This document shows positions 1-6,600 of a DNA stretch of 8,235 bases, one piece after another (within the stretch, counting starts at the first letter, position 1; each line of letters starts with the position of its first letter). A model generated the notes under the pieces. The model ran no database searches, was not told where the DNA came from, and worked only from the letters and a program-made list of their open reading frames with translations. Origin of the DNA: a bacterium (GTDB lineage Bacteria > UBA10199 > DSSB01); contig JAUHYS010000085.1 of the NCBI GenBank assembly GCA_030426445.1, positions 1 through 8,235 on the forward strand, written 5' to 3'. The translations under genes and the position numbers were made by a program.

Positions 1-327
1 GAAGAGGTCCATGATGTCGAAAAAGGCGAAGTGAGTTCAGTGACGATTAAAAACCTCAAAACAGATGAAAAAAATACGCTTGCGGTAGAAGGGCTTTTCG
101 TTGCGATTGGGCATATCCCAGCCACTCAAGCTTTTAAAGATCAAATTGATACCGATGACGAAGGCTATATTTTAACTTCTAAGGGTACACAAACCAGTGC
201 CAAAGGAGTCTTTGCCGCAGGAGACTGTGTCGACCATATTTATCGGCAGGCTATTACTGCTGCTGGAATGGGTTGTCAGGCAGCCTTGGATGCCGAGCGC
301 TATCTTGCAGAGAGTGGTTTAGAGTAA
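1..327 (+). CDS. trxB: Thioredoxin reductase, C-terminal fragment (5' end outside window)
   Basis: This is the last 108 codons of thioredoxin reductase, the FAD enzyme that passes electrons from NADPH to thioredoxin in the cytoplasm. The frame is open from base 1, so the gene continues upstream of the window and the GTG at 31 is an internal Val codon. The visible part covers the end of the NADPH domain (GLFVAIGHIP) and the returning FAD domain. That domain shows GVFAAGDCVD, which contacts the FAD, then RQAITAAGMGCQAALDAERYL, the typical family C-terminus. The redox CxxC lies in the missing upstream part and cannot be checked. Nothing looks broken. The family call is very secure; the split between TrxB and close relatives rests on the usual C-terminal motif. 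Confidence 0.95.
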   Translation, partial: EEVHDVEKGEVSSVTIKNLKTDEKNTLAVEGLFVAIGHIPATQAFKDQIDTDDEGYILTSKGTQTSAKGVFAAGDCVDHIYRQAITAAGMGCQAALDAERYLAESGLE

Positions 328-487
328 GCCTTAGCGTTGCATAATCAAACGCATTGAGTTCGATTTTCATTCTATTATAGTCATTTAAGTTTCAGTTGAA
401 ATGATAAAACCTTTATTTTTAAAGGCTATTATTGACCTAAGAACTTCTTTAATAAAGTGGCATTAACTTTGCTTTATTCGTCAAAGC
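328..487. other. Intergenic region trxB-comM, AT-rich, no confident signal
   Basis: This 160-bp gap between two same-strand genes has no credible ORF. I see small inverted repeats: GCGTT/AACGC (334-338/348-352), CCTTTA-TTTT-TAAAGG (410-425), and AATAAAG/CTTTATT (451-457/472-478) just before the comM start. None is followed by a clear T-run, so a trxB terminator is not evident. Partial sigma70-like hexamers are present (TATTAT at 373-378, TTGACC at 432-437), but none is paired at a convincing spacing. Confidence 0.5.
410..425. repeat. Short perfect inverted repeat, 6-bp stem with 4-nt loop
   Basis: CCTTTA-TTTT-TAAAGG is a perfect 6-bp hairpin in the trxB-comM gap. It is AT-rich and lacks a following run of Ts, so it is at best a weak terminator for trxB. 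It could equally be chance in such AT-rich sequence. Confidence 0.3.
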
Positions 488-2023
488 ATGAAACATGCAA
501 CTTTATTTTCTTCGGGTCTGTTAGGCATTGACGCCTATCTTATTCATGTCGAGGTGGATTTAAGCAAAGGTCTACCTGGTTGGTCCACTGTGGGTTTGGC
601 AGAAAGCGCGGTTAAGGAATCCAAAGACCGTGTGCTATCTGCACTTTATAATAATGGCTATGAAGTCCCTGTCAGAAAAATCACACTTAATTTAGCCCCT
701 GCTGATATCAAAAAAAGCGGAACAGCGCTTGACCTGCCTATTGCCTTAGGGCTTTTAGCTGCAAGTGAACAAGTCCCGGTAGAAAAATTACAGAATTATA
801 TTATTTTAGGCGAGCTTTCTTTAACCGGTGAGTTGCGCTCCGTACGAGGCGTCCTGGCATCCGCATTATTAGCTAAAGAAAGAGGCCTGAAAGGGATTAT
901 TATTCCTGAGTCTAATTTAATGGAAGCAGAACCCGTGAAAGGTATTGAAGTACTAGGAGCAAAAGACCTTCCACAAGTTGTTGAGTTTGCTCTATCTCAA
1001 ACCGAACTCCTCTCAATAAAGGAAAGTACTGGCAACCCCACAAAGAATAGCAAAAATCATTGCCCTGATTTTAGTGAGATAAAAGGTCAAGAGTTTGCAA
1101 AACGAGCTCTCACCATCGCTGCAGCGGGTTTTCATCATGTGTTATTGGTAGGGCCACCAGGAACAGGAAAAAGCATGCTCGCCAGCCGGATGGCTTCCAT
1201 TTTACCCGAAATGAGTTTTTCTGAAAAACTGACCACCACTAAAATTTACAGTATGATGGGCATGCTTAAAAAAAATGAAAGTCTGGTGACGACCCGTCCT
1301 TTTCGTACTCCACACCACAGTGTTTCTGATGCGGGTCTTATTGGTGGGGGCAATATTCCCCGACCAGGCGAAGTCAGTTTAGCCCATAATGGAGTCTTAT
1401 TTTTAGATGAGTTAACCGAATTTCGGCGTCATGTTTTAGAGTCACTGAGACAACCCATTGAAACCCATTCGGTGACAATAGCAAGAGCCATGCAAAGTCT
1501 AACCTACCCTGCCCGCTTTTTATTGATTGCCGCCATGAACCCTTGTCCTTGTGGCCACTATGGAAACCCTCGAGAAGAATGTGCTTGTTCTGAGGCACGT
1601 GTTAAACATTATCAAAGTAAAATCAGTGGGCCTCTTTTAGATCGAATAGATTTACAAGTCGAAGTGATGCCTATCTCTTATGCAGAACTCCAGCATGCTT
1701 CGGACGGTCAAGATTCTCGCCAGATCAGGGAACTCAGTCAGCTAGCTTGGGAGCGCCAAACAAAGCGTTTTCGTGAATGCCAGTTAGTGGCCAATTCTCA
1801 AATGGGTCCCAAAGAGATTCAACAATTTTGTGCATTAGAAAACCAAGCCGAAGCGCTTTTAGAACAAGCCGTCAAAAAATTAAAACTTTCCGCCAGGGCC
1901 TTTCACCGCCTGCTTAAAGTTGCACGCACGATTAGTGATTTGGATAAAGGGGAAAAAATTGAGACTTCTCATCTAACAGAAGCCATTGCTTACAGAAGTC
2001 AGACCCATCTTTTGAGAAAATAA
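488..2023 (+). CDS. comM: ComM/YifB-family Mg-chelatase-like AAA+ ATPase
   Basis: This complete 511-residue protein matches the usual family length of about 500-510. Members are cytoplasmic AAA+ ATPases. In naturally transformable bacteria ComM is a hexameric helicase that promotes branch migration of incoming DNA, but the gene is also widespread in species not known to be competent. The N-terminal ChlI-like domain (residues about 1-165) carries LLGIDAY, GLPGWSTVGLAESAVKES and GTALDLPIALGLL. The ATPase core follows, with Walker A GPPGTGKS (222-229), PRPGEVSLAHNG (291-302), Walker B VLFLDEL (303-309), and SGPLLDRIDL, whose Arg386 sits in the conserved position. Four cysteines in NPCPCG and CAC (353, 355, 365, 367) may bind metal. 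The C-terminal helical domain ends in SARAFHRLLKVARTI. The ATG is the first start after an in-frame stop at 464-466; no strong ribosome binding site precedes it. No other competence genes are in the window. Confidence 0.95.
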   Translation: MKHATLFSSGLLGIDAYLIHVEVDLSKGLPGWSTVGLAESAVKESKDRVLSALYNNGYEVPVRKITLNLAPADIKKSGTALDLPIALGLLAASEQVPVEKLQNYIILGELSLTGELRSVRGVLASALLAKERGLKGIIIPESNLMEAEPVKGIEVLGAKDLPQVVEFALSQTELLSIKESTGNPTKNSKNHCPDFSEIKGQEFAKRALTIAAAGFHHVLLVGPPGTGKSMLASRMASILPEMSFSEKLTTTKIYSMMGMLKKNESLVTTRPFRTPHHSVSDAGLIGGGNIPRPGEVSLAHNGVLFLDELTEFRRHVLESLRQPIETHSVTIARAMQSLTYPARFLLIAAMNPCPCGHYGNPREECACSEARVKHYQSKISGPLLDRIDLQVEVMPISYAELQHASDGQDSRQIRELSQLAWERQTKRFRECQLVANSQMGPKEIQQFCALENQAEALLEQAVKKLKLSARAFHRLLKVARTISDLDKGEKIETSHLTEAIAYRSQTHLLRK

Positions 2024-2043
2024 AAGTAAAACGAACTTTTTTT
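2022..2043. terminator. Possible weak bidirectional terminator between comM and pgeF
   Basis: The 18-bp gap between the two convergent stop codons contains AAAAGT (2022-2027) and ACTTTT (2035-2040), which can form a 6-bp A/U-rich stem with a 7-nt loop. On the + strand the T-run continues to 2043. Its position between convergent genes fits a shared terminator, but the stem has only one G:C pair and would be unstable. Confidence 0.3.
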
Positions 2044-2719
2044 AGGATAATCTAATCCAGGAATAATTCCTCCCAGAGTTTTTTTCTCCGCTTTTCATTG
2101 AATAGCGATAAGAAAAGTAAGTTTCGTTTTGGCACATGCTACAGTCTGGACTCACCCAAATATTTTTTTTATCAAGACCTAAGTTCAAGGCCTGTAAATA
2201 ATTCACTGTCTTTAAATCTAAATGAAATTTTTCTTTAGATTTTTTTTGCAGGCAGGTTTCTAAGCCTAAATCCATAAAGGCTTGTGCGACTTCGATTCCG
2301 ACTTCATAACAATTTTGACAAATGGCAGGTCCAATCGCTAATTTGATTTGTTTGAGATCTAGTAGATACTTCTCTTGCATTAAATGAAGTGTCTTGACTA
2401 AAATGGATTGAGCACTTCCACGCCAGCCCGCATGAATGGCAGAAATGACCCCTTGGGGATGCGCAACAAGCATGGGAACGCAGTCAGCAGTGCGTATGGC
2501 AATCGCGACTTGTGGAAGCGAACATATTAAGGCGTCAGCTTGTTGTTTAAAAATTTCATCAAGATCTTTAACTTGTTGAATGCAAATAACTCTGTCACCA
2601 TGGACTTGTTGGACTTGAACAAGCTCTTTTAAAGAAAGCGGAAGATTTTTTAATTGAGTCGCTTCCTTTGACATAAAGGCAGCCTGAATAAAGTTTAAAT
2701 TGGCAAAGACAGGAATCAT
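2042..2719 (-). CDS. pgeF: PgeF/YfiH-type purine nucleoside phosphorylase (laccase-domain protein)
   Basis: This 225-residue protein belongs to the YfiH/YlmD/LACC1 family, long annotated as polyphenol oxidase or laccase. Members are now known to phosphorolyse adenosine, inosine and guanosine and to deaminate adenosine. E. coli YfiH (PgeF) has also been linked to peptidoglycan-precursor editing. The metal/active-site residues are present: His40 (QQVHGD), Cys80 (RTADCVP) and His96 (HAGWRG). Further family motifs are AIGPAICQNCYEVG (128-141) and the C-terminal YFSYRYS with GR. The N-terminus is about 30 residues shorter than in E. coli, whose equivalent His is residue 71. The usual S-T-R-x-G-G loop is replaced by AAFMSKEA. 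The ATG used is the first in frame after a stop about 12 codons upstream. It is divergent from glnE, with 16 bp between the start codons. The family call is firm; substrate preference is inferred from the family. Confidence 0.92.
   Translation of the reverse strand: MIPVFANLNFIQAAFMSKEATQLKNLPLSLKELVQVQQVHGDRVICIQQVKDLDEIFKQQADALICSLPQVAIAIRTADCVPMLVAHPQGVISAIHAGWRGSAQSILVKTLHLMQEKYLLDLKQIKLAIGPAICQNCYEVGIEVAQAFMDLGLETCLQKKSKEKFHLDLKTVNYLQALNLGLDKKNIWVSPDCSMCQNETYFSYRYSMKSGEKNSGRNYSWIRLS
2668..2694 (+). promoter_or_regulatory. Candidate sigma70 promoter for the glnE-gshA operon, inside pgeF
   Basis: A perfect -35 TTGACA lies at 2668-2673, with TAAAGT at 2689-2694 as the best -10 at a short 15-bp spacing (TTTAAA at 2694-2699 would give 20). 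It would start a transcript around 2701, about 35 nt before the glnE AR start. The intergenic gap is only 16 bp, so the operon promoter has to lie within the start of pgeF. The weak -10 keeps confidence modest. Confidence 0.35.
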
Positions 2720-2735
2720 TGAATAGGTTCTTCTT

Positions 2736-2763
2736 ATGATAAATTTAAATGATCACATGGCAA
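2736..2763 (-). promoter_or_regulatory. Candidate promoter for pgeF overlapping the glnE AR start codon
   Basis: On the - strand a -35-like TTGCCA (2763-2758), 16 bp, and a -10-like TATCAT (2741-2736) each differ from consensus by one base. The -10 box lies on top of the ATG of the divergent gene. Transcription would start near 2729 and leave a leader of only about 10 nt, which is unusual. It is offered as a candidate only. Confidence 0.3.
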
Positions 2764-4145
2764 ACAAGACAGCGAGTCCAGCGCAAGCCATTGAATTAAT
2801 CCAATCACTTCTCCCTGAAATCATCAACTCAAATCCCAATATTTCTCAAGTTTCTTTGGATGCACTTATTTTAGTTTTGGGAAATTGTCCCTTTTTAGCG
2901 AGGTGGACGCGTCGTTTTCCAGAAAAAGTGATTGACCTTTTAAAGGAAGATCTATGGCAAACAAGTTCCCTTGAAGATTATCAAAAAAGACTTCAATTAG
3001 AAGTCTCCAATCTGAAACAAAAAAAAATAGGTATAGAAGAAAGCTTAATTCACTTTAAATATAAAGAAATTTTTAGAATCTGCTATCGAGACATCGGTCT
3101 AAAAACTCCCTTTGAAATTATTGCAAAAGAAATCAGCTTATTAGCCCAAAGTATTGTTCAGTTTAGCCTAAAAGAAATTCGTAAACAGCTTAATGAAGAA
3201 TGGGGAAAACTGATTGAGATAAAAACCGGTAAAGAGATGCCCTATACTATCATGGCCATGGGCAAGCTAGGGGGGTATGAACTCAACTTTAGCAGTGATA
3301 TCGATCTCATCTGTTTTTATGCCAGTGATCAAGGCATTGCGCAAAAAGATATTCATGCTCCTAGTTATACAGCTCATCAATATTTTACTAAATTAACCCA
3401 AGAACTGAACCAGTTACTTTCTAAAAAACAAGAAGGCGGATTTTTATATCGTGTCGATTTAGAACTTCGTCCCGAAGGAAAAAGTGGCCCATTGGTAAAC
3501 AGCATTGATGCGATGGAAACCTATTATGAAAGTTTTGGAGCTCCCTGGGAAAAGCAGGCTATGATCCGAGCTAACTATTTGGCGGGCTCTGAGTCTTTAT
3601 TTAAAAAATTTATCAAGAGGATTCACCCCTTTGTTTATCCAAAGATGGCTGACTTTAGTTTCCTCAAACAACTCAAAGAGATGAAAGAAAAAATCCATCA
3701 AAGTTTGTCGCAATCGAATGCACAAGGCTTTCATGTTAAATTAGGTCAGGGAGGAATCCGTGAAATTGAATTTTTTGTTCAATCCTTTCAGCTTTTATTT
3801 GGTGGGCGTCTTCCTGATTTACAGGGTACCCAAACTTTGAGCGCCCTTTCTAGTATGGTCAAGCATCAATTCATCTCATCAGAGGAAGCCAAAAAGCTAA
3901 AGCAAGCTTATATTTTTCTTCGTACCTTAGAAAATAGATTGCAACAAGTTGAAGAACAACAAGTCCACAGACTTCCCGAAGATCTGGAGGAGCTTAATAA
4001 ACTAGCTATTCGTATGGGATATGACTTTCATAAAAATGAAATTATCTCTAAAGAATTATTAAATGACCTGGAAAAACATAGGCAATTTGTAGGGCAACGC
4101 TTTGCAAGCCTATTTGATACAACTTTTGGAGGTTTAGCCTCATGA
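2736..4145 (+). CDS. glnE: GlnE N-terminal half as a separate protein: glutamine synthetase adenylyl-removing (AR) subunit
   Basis: This complete 469-residue protein corresponds to the N-terminal AR half of GlnE, which in E. coli removes AMP from glutamine synthetase by phosphorolysis and so reactivates it. The order of parts is as follows. A helical N-terminus (about 20-160) includes LIHFKYKEIFRICYRDIG. The nucleotidyltransferase fold carries MAMGKLGGYELNFSSDIDL, with metal-binding Asp188 and Asp190, and a third Asp at 241 in RVDLELRPEG. The helical GlnD/GlnE-like domain begins at about 310, with GQGGIREIEFFVQSFQLL and LRTLENRLQ. The GIREIEF motif is typical of the AR half; the AT half usually has DIEF without RE. 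The protein ends at HRQFVGQRFASLF plus nine residues, which is where AR normally passes into the linker. Its TGA overlaps the ATG of the AT gene. The start is the first ATG of the frame, with a weak AGG upstream; Met8 at 2757 is an alternative. Confidence 0.93.
   Translation: MINLNDHMANKTASPAQAIELIQSLLPEIINSNPNISQVSLDALILVLGNCPFLARWTRRFPEKVIDLLKEDLWQTSSLEDYQKRLQLEVSNLKQKKIGIEESLIHFKYKEIFRICYRDIGLKTPFEIIAKEISLLAQSIVQFSLKEIRKQLNEEWGKLIEIKTGKEMPYTIMAMGKLGGYELNFSSDIDLICFYASDQGIAQKDIHAPSYTAHQYFTKLTQELNQLLSKKQEGGFLYRVDLELRPEGKSGPLVNSIDAMETYYESFGAPWEKQAMIRANYLAGSESLFKKFIKRIHPFVYPKMADFSFLKQLKEMKEKIHQSLSQSNAQGFHVKLGQGGIREIEFFVQSFQLLFGGRLPDLQGTQTLSALSSMVKHQFISSEEAKKLKQAYIFLRTLENRLQQVEEQQVHRLPEDLEELNKLAIRMGYDFHKNEIISKELLNDLEKHRQFVGQRFASLFDTTFGGLAS
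4128..4145 (+). promoter_or_regulatory. Strong ribosome binding site and ATGA stop/start overlap joining the two glnE halves
   Basis: GGAGG at 4128-4132 sits nine bases before ATG 4142. The ATG overlaps the TGA (4143-4145) of the upstream gene. The reading frame of the second gene is closed by a TGA at 4115-4117, and the frame of the first meets a second stop (TAA) at 4152-4154. This is the usual layout for translational coupling and decides that the AT half is a separate polypeptide. A second ATG at 4145 is a minor alternative start. Confidence 0.8.
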
Positions 4146-5302
4146 TGTTTTTAAACGATGACATTACCAATAACTATCTCCAAGAAATTTTAGAGAGATT
4201 AAAAAACATTTCGGAATTAGAAGTTAAAATAGATGAACTTAGGCGCTTTAAAAAAGAAAAATTGTCACCTTATACCAAAGAAGTCCTCAGTGGCTCTTTT
4301 GATTTGGTCTCTGTCATGAAAAATCTTAGTTTGATTGCGGATGCGGTTCTGATTGCAGCGATAAAACTTGCTCAAGCAGAAGTGCAAAGGACAATGGGTA
4401 TTGCCAGTTATCGTGACAAGGACGGAAATTTTATTCCCGCAGAACTGGCTGTCATAGGAATGGGAAAACTGGGAGCTTATGAACTCCATTTTAGTAGCGA
4501 TTTGGATATCATTTTTGTCTATAACCGCAATTCTCAACCCGATGCTGGAAAAACTAATCAGGAAATCTTTGCTAAAATTGCCCAAAGAATTATCAGCTAT
4601 CTGACGCTCTATACTCAACAGGGTTATGCCTATAAAGTAGATACGGAACTACGCCCTTCCGGAAATGCAGGGGCTTTAGTGACTGCTTTAGACCCCTGGA
4701 CACAGCATTATAAAGAACATGCAGCACTATGGGAGAAACAAGCCTTACTGAAAAGCCGTCTCATTTATGCTGGCGAGACCTTTAAACACGAGTTTGAAGC
4801 TTTATTTAAACGCCTTATTTTTTTAGAGCCTTTTCCTCGGGATATGAATGAACAAATTCACCATTTACGCCAAAGAATCGAAACTGAATTAGCTAAGGAA
4901 ACTCAAAATAAATGGAACTTTAAAAAAGGCATGGGTGCTTTGATGGATATTGAGTTTGCGATTCAATTTTTACAACTCAAGATGGGGAAAATATTTCCTA
5001 ATATCCTTACTCAAAACACCCTCGAAGCCATTGAAAAAATTAAAGCGAGAAATCTCCTCCCTCAAAAAACTATCCAGCTTTTTACATCAGCCTATGCATT
5101 TTATCGCAAAATAGAATTTTATCTTGAGTTGAAATGGCATTTACATGAAGGTTATATCGATCTAAAAGCAGAGTATATTGAGGAACTTGCTCAATTGTGT
5201 TCTTTCCCAAATAAAAAAGAATTTATTCAAAAGTTTAGTGACTTTCGCTTGAATATTCGTAACGAATATTTGAGAATACTCAAAATAAAAAACACTCAAT
5301 AA
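4142..5302 (+). CDS. glnE: GlnE C-terminal half as a separate protein: glutamine synthetase adenylyltransferase (AT) subunit
   Basis: This 386-residue protein corresponds to the C-terminal AT half of GlnE, which adenylylates a tyrosine of glutamine synthetase to switch it off when glutamine is plentiful. A short helical start leads into ELRRFKKEKL (32-41), the counterpart of the LRxFK motif that precedes each GlnE catalytic domain. The nucleotidyltransferase core has VIGMGKLGAYELHFSSDLD, with Asp120 and Asp122, a third Asp at 167 in KVDTELRPSG, then ALVTALDPW and WEKQALLKSR. The helical C-terminal domain has GALMDIEFAIQFLQL (265-279), AT-like rather than AR-like. Only about 30 residues precede LRRFK. 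In single-chain GlnE (from memory of E. coli) about 180 residues lie between the AR domain and this motif, so most of the central segment seems absent. gshA begins 13 bp downstream. Confidence 0.92.
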   Translation: MMFLNDDITNNYLQEILERLKNISELEVKIDELRRFKKEKLSPYTKEVLSGSFDLVSVMKNLSLIADAVLIAAIKLAQAEVQRTMGIASYRDKDGNFIPAELAVIGMGKLGAYELHFSSDLDIIFVYNRNSQPDAGKTNQEIFAKIAQRIISYLTLYTQQGYAYKVDTELRPSGNAGALVTALDPWTQHYKEHAALWEKQALLKSRLIYAGETFKHEFEALFKRLIFLEPFPRDMNEQIHHLRQRIETELAKETQNKWNFKKGMGALMDIEFAIQFLQLKMGKIFPNILTQNTLEAIEKIKARNLLPQKTIQLFTSAYAFYRKIEFYLELKWHLHEGYIDLKAEYIEELAQLCSFPNKKEFIQKFSDFRLNIRNEYLRILKIKNTQ

Positions 5303-5315
5303 ATGCGAAAAAAAG

Positions 5316-6566
5316 ATGATATTAAGTAAAATTTCTCAGACATTTGAAGAAAAAAAAACCGAGATCGAAAGCTTTTTTAAAGAAAAAAGCCAAGGTCTCA
5401 TTCCCCCACTTTATTTAAGTTGCGATATTAGAAACTCAGGTCATAAATTAGGTATTATTGATACCAATTTATTTCCAGCGGGCTTTAATAATTTATGCAA
5501 TGCCTTTTCTCACGAAGCCACGCATGCCTTTAAAAATTATTTTTCAACTTATTATCCCAAAGCCCAACGCCTGATTTTACTTTGTGAAGAGCATACCCGT
5601 AACCGTTTTTATTTAGAAAATTTATCTCGGATTAAAAGCTTGATCACCGAGGCCGGACTCGAGATTAAAATCGCATACTTAGGGCAAAATATTAAAGAAG
5701 ATTTTTTAAAGGTTCCCTTAGATAAAAATCAAAATCTTGACTTAGAAAAACTATCCATAGAAAATGGCATTCCCTATCTCAAAAATTTTGAAGCTGATCT
5801 GGTTATTTCCAATAATGATTTTTCGAGTGGCATCCCAGAAAGCATTCTGACGATTCAAGACAAAATCATCCCCTCTCCTCAATTAGGTTGGCAACAACGT
5901 CGAAAAAGTACGCACTTTCAACTGTTAGATAAACTCATACAGGAGTTTTCCCAATACATTGGTTTGGACCCCTGGTTACTTCGCTGTTTGCATGCAAATG
6001 TTCAAAAAGTGGATCTGAGTAGTCCTGAAGATCTCGAAAATATTGCGCAAAAGATTGAAATGACACTTGATGAAATTCAAAAAAATTATCAAAGGCATCA
6101 TATTACTGATAAACCCTATGTTTTTTTAAAAAGTGATTCAGGCACCTATGGAATGGGGCTTTTAGATGTTTACCACCCTGATGAAATTCGCTTAATTAAC
6201 CGAAAAACACGTAATAAATTACTTTCCTCAAAAGGAGGGCAAAAAACACGTTCGTTTTTAATTCAGGAAGGCATCCCCACAGCCGATCATTATAGTGGAC
6301 TTCCTATCGAACCCGTCATTTACATGGTAGGTTTTAAGACTGTGGGAGGTTTTTTTAGGATGAATGCCGAAAAAGACACTTACACTTCGCTCAATGCCAA
6401 AGGTATGGTTTTTTCTTGCTTGTGTCTACACAAAATTGACGAGCCCCACGAAGACTATTTTTTGAATTGTGCAGAAAAGAAAAATCTAGTCAATTTAAGT
6501 ATGACCATGGCGCGACTTGCGGCAATTACAGCTGCTCAGGAACAAAAACAATTTTTAAAGTATTAA
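5316..6566 (+). CDS. gshA: Glutamate-cysteine ligase, proteobacterial GshA type (Acidithiobacillus-like family)
   Basis: This 416-residue protein is a glutamate-cysteine ligase of the family named after Acidithiobacillus ferrooxidans, distinct from the E. coli GshA family. The enzyme makes gamma-glutamylcysteine from glutamate, cysteine and ATP, the committed step of glutathione synthesis. Diagnostic stretches are SCDIRNSGHKLGIIDTNLFPAGFNNL (35-60), EEHTRNRFY (91-99), LVISNNDFSSG (162-172), FLKSDSGTYGMGLLDV (270-285, an ATP-grasp-like nucleotide segment), EPVIYMVGFKTVGGFFRMN (332-350) and the Asn-containing TSLNAKGMVF. The length is close to the family norm of about 420-430. It is the last gene of the operon with the two glnE halves, with only 13 bp between. 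The ribosome binding site is poor (A-rich), which suggests reinitiation after the AT gene. gshB is not in the window, so completion of glutathione synthesis cannot be confirmed here. Confidence 0.92.
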   Translation: MILSKISQTFEEKKTEIESFFKEKSQGLIPPLYLSCDIRNSGHKLGIIDTNLFPAGFNNLCNAFSHEATHAFKNYFSTYYPKAQRLILLCEEHTRNRFYLENLSRIKSLITEAGLEIKIAYLGQNIKEDFLKVPLDKNQNLDLEKLSIENGIPYLKNFEADLVISNNDFSSGIPESILTIQDKIIPSPQLGWQQRRKSTHFQLLDKLIQEFSQYIGLDPWLLRCLHANVQKVDLSSPEDLENIAQKIEMTLDEIQKNYQRHHITDKPYVFLKSDSGTYGMGLLDVYHPDEIRLINRKTRNKLLSSKGGQKTRSFLIQEGIPTADHYSGLPIEPVIYMVGFKTVGGFFRMNAEKDTYTSLNAKGMVFSCLCLHKIDEPHEDYFLNCAEKKNLVNLSMTMARLAAITAAQEQKQFLKY

Positions 6567-6584
6567 AGTAAGAGTTAAATAAGA

Positions 6585-6600
6585 GGACGATTAGTCGTCT
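6585..6600. repeat. Small hairpin over the dksA stop codon, between convergent gshA and dksA
   Basis: GACGA (6586-6590) and TCGTC (6595-6599) flank TTAG, with a possible extra G:U pair. It sits between and over the ends of two convergent genes only 24 bp apart, where a shared terminator would be expected. There is no T-run on either side, so it is not a standard intrinsic terminator. Confidence 0.3.

Noticed and set aside
1374..1598. A 74-codon open frame on the - strand inside comM
   Set aside because: It lies opposite the conserved ATPase core, has no recognisable domain or ribosome binding site, and is best explained as a shadow of comM.
488..2023. ComM as evidence that the organism is naturally competent
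   Set aside because: ComM/YifB is widespread in non-competent bacteria and no other competence genes are in the window.
4115..4155. The glnE split as a sequencing frameshift
   Set aside because: The junction has a good ribosome binding site, the ATGA overlap falls at the domain boundary, and the surrounding linker is also shortened, which one base error cannot produce. It still deserves a coverage check.
4265..4618. A 117-codon open frame on the - strand inside the glnE AT gene
   Set aside because: It is fully antisense to the conserved nucleotidyltransferase domain and has no family resemblance.
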